From assembly GCA_045543615.1 (NCBI GenBank), contig JAZPXL010000054.1, forward strand, positions 1-43,265: a stretch of 43,265 nt of DNA, written 5' to 3'. The position numbers and the translations under genes were made by a program. Position 1 is the first letter of the stretch, and every line of letters begins with the position of its first letter. The DNA comes from CAG-390 sp045543615 (GTDB lineage Bacteria > Bacillota > Clostridia > Oscillospirales > CAG-272). Of the stretch, positions 39,540-43,265 are shown one piece after another. Below the pieces are notes generated by a model. It was not told where the DNA came from. It did not search any database and worked only from the letters and a program-made list of their open reading frames with translations.

Positions 39540-42500
39540 ATGGCGATTAAGCGTACAAAGCTTTCCATGGACGGTAACACCGCTGCTGCGCACGTCTCTT
39601 ATGCGTTCACCGAGGTTGCCGCAATCTACCCCATCACCCCCTCAAGCCCTATGGCTGAGACAACAGATGCTTGGTCTGCAGTAGACAAGAACATTCTCGG
39701 CAAGCCTGCTCGCAACATTTTCGGCGAGAAGGTAAGCGTTATCGAGATGCAGTCTGAGGCAGGTGCAGCAGGTGCAGTTCACGGTTCTCTTGCAGCCGGT
39801 GCTCTCACCACCACCTACACCGCATCCCAGGGTCTTCTTCTTATGATCCCCAATATGTACAAGATCGCAGGCGAGCTTCTTCCCGGCGTTATTCACGTAT
39901 CAGCCCGTACAGTAGCTTCCCACGCACTTAACATTTTCGGTGACCACTCCGACGTATATGCTTGCCGTCAGACAGGCTATGCAATGCTTGCTGAAACCAA
40001 CCAGCAGGAAATTATGGACCTTGGTGCAGTTGCACATCTTGCATCCCTCAAGGGCCGTGTTCCCGTGCTCAACTTCTTCGACGGCTTCCGTACCTCTCAC
40101 GAGATCCAGAAGATCGAGGTTTGGGACATCGAAGACCTCAGAGAGATGGTAGACTGGGACGCTATCGACGCATTCCGTGCACGCTCCATCAACCCTGAGC
40201 ATCCCGTACTCCGCGGCTCTGCAGAGAACGGCGACATCTTCTTCCAGCACCGTGAGGCTTGTAACCCCTACTACGACGCATTCCCTGCAATCGTTGAGGA
40301 GTATATGGCTAAGGTTAACGAAAAGCTCGGTACAGACTACCGTCTCTTCAACTACTACGGCGCACCCGACGCAGATCGCATCCTCATCGCTATGGGCTCT
40401 GTATGTGACGTAGCAGAAGAGGTTATTGACTATATGAACGCACACGGCGAGAAGGTTGGTCTTGTTAAGGTAAGACTTTACCGTCCTTTCCGTGCTGACA
40501 GACTTGTTGAGGCTATTCCTGCTTCCGTTAAGTCCATCGCAGTTCTCGACCGTACAAAAGAGCCCGGTGCTCTCGGTGAGCCTCTCTACCTTGACGTTGT
40601 TGCTTCTCTTGCATCTGCAGGCAGAAACGACATCACAGTAGTTGGCGGCCGTTACGGTCTTGGTTCCAAGGACACAACTCCTGCATCCATCTTTGCAGCA
40701 TTCGAGAACCTCAGTGCAGCTGCTCCTAAGAACGGCTTTACACTCGGTATCGTTGACGACGTTACATTCCACTCCCTCGAGGAGAAGCCCTGCCCCGATA
40801 CAGCAGCAGCAGGCACAGTATCCTGCAAGTTCTGGGGTCTTGGTGGTGACGGTACAGTTGGCGCAAACAAGAACTCTATCAAGATCATTGGTGACCACAC
40901 CGATAAGTTCATTCAGGCATACTTCCAGTATGACTCCAAGAAGACCTCCGGTATCACCATTTCCCACCTCCGTTTCGGTGACACACCCATCAAGAGCCCT
41001 TATTACATCAATAAGGCTGACTTCGTAGCTTGCCACAACCGTGCATACCTCAACAAGTATGATATGGTTCAGGATGTTAAGCCCGGTGGTACATTCCTTC
41101 TTGACTGCGACTGGACAGTAGAGGAGCTTGACGCTCACCTTCCTGCAGCTGTTAAGAGATACATCGCACAGAACAACATCAACTTCTACATCATCGACGG
41201 TACAGGTATCGCTCTCCAGCGCATCGGTAACGGTAAGGTTAAGAACACAGTTCTTCAGTCCGCATTCTTCGCACTCGCAGGCATTCTTCCCAAGGATGAG
41301 GCTATCGAGTATATGAAGAAGATGGCATACAAGTCCTACATAAAGAAGGGTCAGGCCATCGTTGACCTCAACTATGCAGCTATCGACGCAGGTGCTGACG
41401 CATTTGTTAAGGTAGAGGTTCCTGCAGCTTGGGCTACCTGCGAGGACGATGCTCCTGCTGCAGCAGCAACAGGCGACAACCAGATCCTCGTTGACTATGT
41501 AAACTCCATTGCAACTCCCGTAGCCGCAATGAGAGGTGACTCCCTCCCCGTATCCGTATTTGCAGATCGTGCAGACGGTACATTCCCGCAGGGCGCAGCA
41601 GCCTTCGAGAAGAGAGGCGTTGCAGTTTCCGTACCCGTTTGGGATCCTACCAAGTGCGTACAGTGTAATATGTGCTCCTTCGTATGTCCTCACGCAGCTA
41701 TCCGTCCTTACGCTCTTAGCGAGGAAGAGGCAGCAGCAGCTCCTGCAGATACAAAGTTCACTGCAAAGCCTGCAATGAAGACAAACTACAAGTTCACAAT
41801 CGGCATCAGCACACTTGACTGTATGGGTTGTACACTCTGCGTTAAGGCTTGTAAGGTTGGTTGTCTCACAATGGTACCCTCCGAGACAGCACAGGCACAG
41901 CAGGCAGCATTTGACTACTGCGTAGCTAACGTATCCGAGAAGGAGCTTCCTTACGGTACAGCAACAGTAAAGGGCAGCCAGTTCAAGCAGCCCCTGCTTG
42001 AGTTCTCCGGCTCTTGCGCAGGTTGTGCAGAGACATCCTATGCACGCCTTATCACACAGCTCTTCGGTGAGAGAATGTACATCTCCAACGCAACAGGCTG
42101 TTCATCTATCTGGGGCGGCTCTGCTCCCTCCACTCCTTACACAGTAAACCGTGAGAGTGGCAAGGGTCCGGCTTGGGCTAACTCCCTCTTTGAAGACAAC
42201 GCTGAGCACGGTCTTGGTATGGCTATCGGTCAGAAGACCATCCGTAACAAGCTCATTGAAAAGGTTCGCGCACTTAACGCTCCTTGCGACGAGTGCCGTG
42301 CAATCATTGATAACTACCTTGCAACCGTTGACGACGGTGAGGCTAACGGCCCTGCAACAGACGCTCTCGTAGCACTTCTTGAGAAGTGGGCAGCTGAGGG
42401 CTGTGAGGCTTCCAAGGCAATCCTCGCTGAGAAGGACTACCTCGCTAAGAAGAGCGTATGGATCTTCGGTGGCGACGGCTGGGCATACGATATCGGATTT

Positions 42501-43019
42501 GGTGGTCTTGACCACGTTCTCGCATCCGGTGAGGATGTAAACGTTATGGTATTCGATACCGAGGTTTACTCCAACACAGGTGGACAGGCATCCAAGGCTT
42601 CCCAGATCGGTCAGGTAGCACAGTTCGCAGCAGCAGGTAAGGCAATCGGCAAGAAGAACCTTGCAGAGATCGCTATGTCCTACGGCTACGTATACGTTGC
42701 ACAGGTTGCTATGGGCGCAGATATGAACCAGCTCCTCAAGGCTCTCTCTGAGGCTGAGGCATATCACGGTCCTTCACTCATCATCGGCTACGCACCCTGC
42801 GAGATGCACGGTGTTAAGGGCGGTATGCAGAACTGCCAGCTCGAGATGAAGAAGGCTGTTGATGCAGGCTACTGGCAGATGTTCAGATACAACCCTGCTC
42901 TTAAGGCAGAGGGTAAGAATCCTCTTACAGTTGACTCCAAGGAGCCCACAACAAGCTACCGTGAGTTCATCACAAGCGAGACTCGTTACAGCCGTCTTGC
43001 ACAGCAGTTCCCCGAGTGA
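39540..43019 (+). CDS. nifJ: Pyruvate:ferredoxin (flavodoxin) oxidoreductase, ends at an in-frame TGA
   Basis: 1159 residues to the TGA at 43017-43019. It oxidises pyruvate to acetyl-CoA and CO2 and reduces ferredoxin. Domain order is standard: YPITPSSPMAE at the N-terminus, the gamma-like HLRFGDTPIKSPYYINKADF, and two [4Fe-4S] sets C706VQCNMCSFVC716PHAAIRP and C761MGCTLCVKACK. In the second set Pro is replaced by Lys after the last Cys. A further cluster site lies in FSGSCAGCAETSYAR. The TPP domain carries GGDGWAYDIGFGGLDHV and SNTGGQASKASQIG. The ATG follows CGGAGG; the frame continues further upstream without a site. Codon use is strongly biased, fitting high expression. Reading past the TGA restores a typical C-terminal tail to a TAA at 43103, directly before a terminator. 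Confidence 0.93.
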   Translation: MAIKRTKLSMDGNTAAAHVSYAFTEVAAIYPITPSSPMAETTDAWSAVDKNILGKPARNIFGEKVSVIEMQSEAGAAGAVHGSLAAGALTTTYTASQGLLLMIPNMYKIAGELLPGVIHVSARTVASHALNIFGDHSDVYACRQTGYAMLAETNQQEIMDLGAVAHLASLKGRVPVLNFFDGFRTSHEIQKIEVWDIEDLREMVDWDAIDAFRARSINPEHPVLRGSAENGDIFFQHREACNPYYDAFPAIVEEYMAKVNEKLGTDYRLFNYYGAPDADRILIAMGSVCDVAEEVIDYMNAHGEKVGLVKVRLYRPFRADRLVEAIPASVKSIAVLDRTKEPGALGEPLYLDVVASLASAGRNDITVVGGRYGLGSKDTTPASIFAAFENLSAAAPKNGFTLGIVDDVTFHSLEEKPCPDTAAAGTVSCKFWGLGGDGTVGANKNSIKIIGDHTDKFIQAYFQYDSKKTSGITISHLRFGDTPIKSPYYINKADFVACHNRAYLNKYDMVQDVKPGGTFLLDCDWTVEELDAHLPAAVKRYIAQNNINFYIIDGTGIALQRIGNGKVKNTVLQSAFFALAGILPKDEAIEYMKKMAYKSYIKKGQAIVDLNYAAIDAGADAFVKVEVPAAWATCEDDAPAAAATGDNQILVDYVNSIATPVAAMRGDSLPVSVFADRADGTFPQGAAAFEKRGVAVSVPVWDPTKCVQCNMCSFVCPHAAIRPYALSEEEAAAAPADTKFTAKPAMKTNYKFTIGISTLDCMGCTLCVKACKVGCLTMVPSETAQAQQAAFDYCVANVSEKELPYGTATVKGSQFKQPLLEFSGSCAGCAETSYARLITQLFGERMYISNATGCSSIWGGSAPSTPYTVNRESGKGPAWANSLFEDNAEHGLGMAIGQKTIRNKLIEKVRALNAPCDECRAIIDNYLATVDDGEANGPATDALVALLEKWAAEGCEASKAILAEKDYLAKKSVWIFGGDGWAYDIGFGGLDHVLASGEDVNVMVFDTEVYSNTGGQASKASQIGQVAQFAAAGKAIGKKNLAEIAMSYGYVYVAQVAMGADMNQLLKALSEAEAYHGPSLIIGYAPCEMHGVKGGMQNCQLEMKKAVDAGYWQMFRYNPALKAEGKNPLTVDSKEPTTSYREFITSETRYSRLAQQFPE

Positions 43020-43103
43020 GCAGCAGAGCTCTTCGAAAAGGCAGAACAGGCTGCAAAGGCTAAGTTCGAGCGCCTCGAAAAGATGGGCAAGCTTTACGAA
43101 TAA
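43017..43103 (+). other. nifJ: In-frame tail of nifJ beyond the TGA stop
   Basis: After CCC GAG TGA the same frame continues for 27 codons, AAELFEKAEQAAKAKFERLE then KMGKLYE, to TAA (43101-43103). Pyruvate:ferredoxin oxidoreductases normally end with a segment of this kind (P-E-x-A-x-E-L-F/Y-x-x-A-x-x-D/x-A-x-x-x-Y/F-E). The terminator starts 20 bases past this TAA, not past the TGA. This points to a recent nonsense change, readthrough, or a sequence error. Confidence 0.8.
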
Positions 43104-43123
43104 TTCAGCTTGAATAAAACAAT

Positions 43124-43155
43124 AAGAGCAGTGCCATTTGGCACTGCTCTTTATT
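43124..43155 (+). terminator. nifJ: Terminator of nifJ
   Basis: AAGAGCAGTGCC-ATTT-GGCACTGCTCTT (43124-43151) followed by TATTTTT. Confidence 0.9.
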
Positions 43156-43183
43156 TTTGTGGTGGGTGTTCGATTTGATTAAT

Positions 43184-43245
43184 CCTGTAGGGGCGACCAC
43201 CGGACGTCCGCAAAACGGGACGCCGAGGACGTCGTCCCCTACGGG
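43184..43245. repeat. GTAGGGG-type inverted-repeat element
   Basis: A 62-bp element with inverted ends: CCTGTAGGGGCGACCACCGG at the left and CGTCGTCCCCTACGGG at the right, and internal palindromic pieces (GGACGTCC; CGGGACGCCG). A partial relative lies at 36743-36773. It encodes nothing. The last 20 bases of the window hold no feature. Confidence 0.6.
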
Positions 43246-43265
43246 TAAGATGAAGATGACCGCCC

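Noticed and set aside
39900..41693. 597-codon open frame antisense to nifJ
   Set aside because: A Cys-rich, implausible protein; the opposite strand encodes a well-conserved oxidoreductase with biased codons that leaves this frame open by chance.
43017..43019. TGA as a selenocysteine or generally recoded codon
   Set aside because: The position is not catalytic in this enzyme family, no SECIS-like structure is obvious next to it, and TGA ends several other genes in the window.

Overview
The window looks like a chromosomal segment of an anaerobic, low-to-mid GC Bacillota (Clostridia, possibly an Oscillospiraceae/Ruminococcaceae-like gut lineage). This is inference: there is no rRNA gene here. 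It rests on strong GGAGG-type ribosome binding sites, many near-perfect TTGACA-17-TATAAT promoters, pyruvate:ferredoxin oxidoreductase, a type 1B dihydroorotate dehydrogenase (PyrD+PyrK), a single-chain clostridial-type PurL, and a split PurH (PurO plus a stand-alone AICAR transformylase). TGA is used as an ordinary stop throughout.

Layout. 0-4.2 kb: acyl-CoA synthetase, glycerate kinase, a diacylglycerol/lipid kinase and an uncalled 41-residue Cys-tailed membrane peptide. 4.4-5.6 kb: a gene-free block of short hairpin arrays and modular repeats. 5.7-7.6 kb: an ECF sigma factor, its probable membrane anti-sigma partner (DUF4367-like) and a small secreted protein. 7.6-14 kb, plus strand: a propeller-like protein, CCA-adding enzyme, an alpha/beta hydrolase, a DUF1508-like protein, a zinc alcohol dehydrogenase, a small unknown protein and a flavin-reductase-like protein. 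14-26.2 kb, minus strand: a ten-gene purine operon, purE-C-F-M-(formate channel)-N-O-H-D-L. 26.4-35 kb, plus strand: a seven-gene pyrimidine operon, pyrC-carB-pyrK-D-F-E-B, divergent from purE across 217 bp. 35-36.2 kb: a VanX-like lipoprotein and tRNA-Arg(CCG). 36.2-37.1 kb: a second gene-free repeat block related to the first, largely in inverted orientation. 37.2-39.2 kb: gtrA-like gene and cysS. 39.5-43.1 kb: nifJ, whose reading frame is interrupted by an in-frame TGA 28 codons before the apparent natural end.

How it fits together. The two divergent operons encode most of de novo purine and pyrimidine synthesis. A formate/nitrite-family channel inside the purine operon fits the two formyl-transfer steps (PurN, PurH), which need formyl-tetrahydrofolate. 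purB, purK and carA are not in the window. PurF has lost the N-terminal cysteine and other glutaminase residues, so it probably uses ammonia. PyrB carries a C-terminal PyrI-like zinc knuckle without the PyrI allosteric domain.

The most unusual signal is the family of tandem mini-hairpins at 4.4-5.0, 36.2-36.5 and 37.0-37.1 kb. A constant TATATCATCA-like linker alternates with stems whose sequence varies but whose two arms covary. About two thirds of them close with C-(GNA)-G or C-(GNNA)-G loops, and the loop polarity follows the linker polarity in both orientations. That suggests selection for folding as single-stranded DNA or RNA, perhaps as substrates of an element encoded elsewhere.
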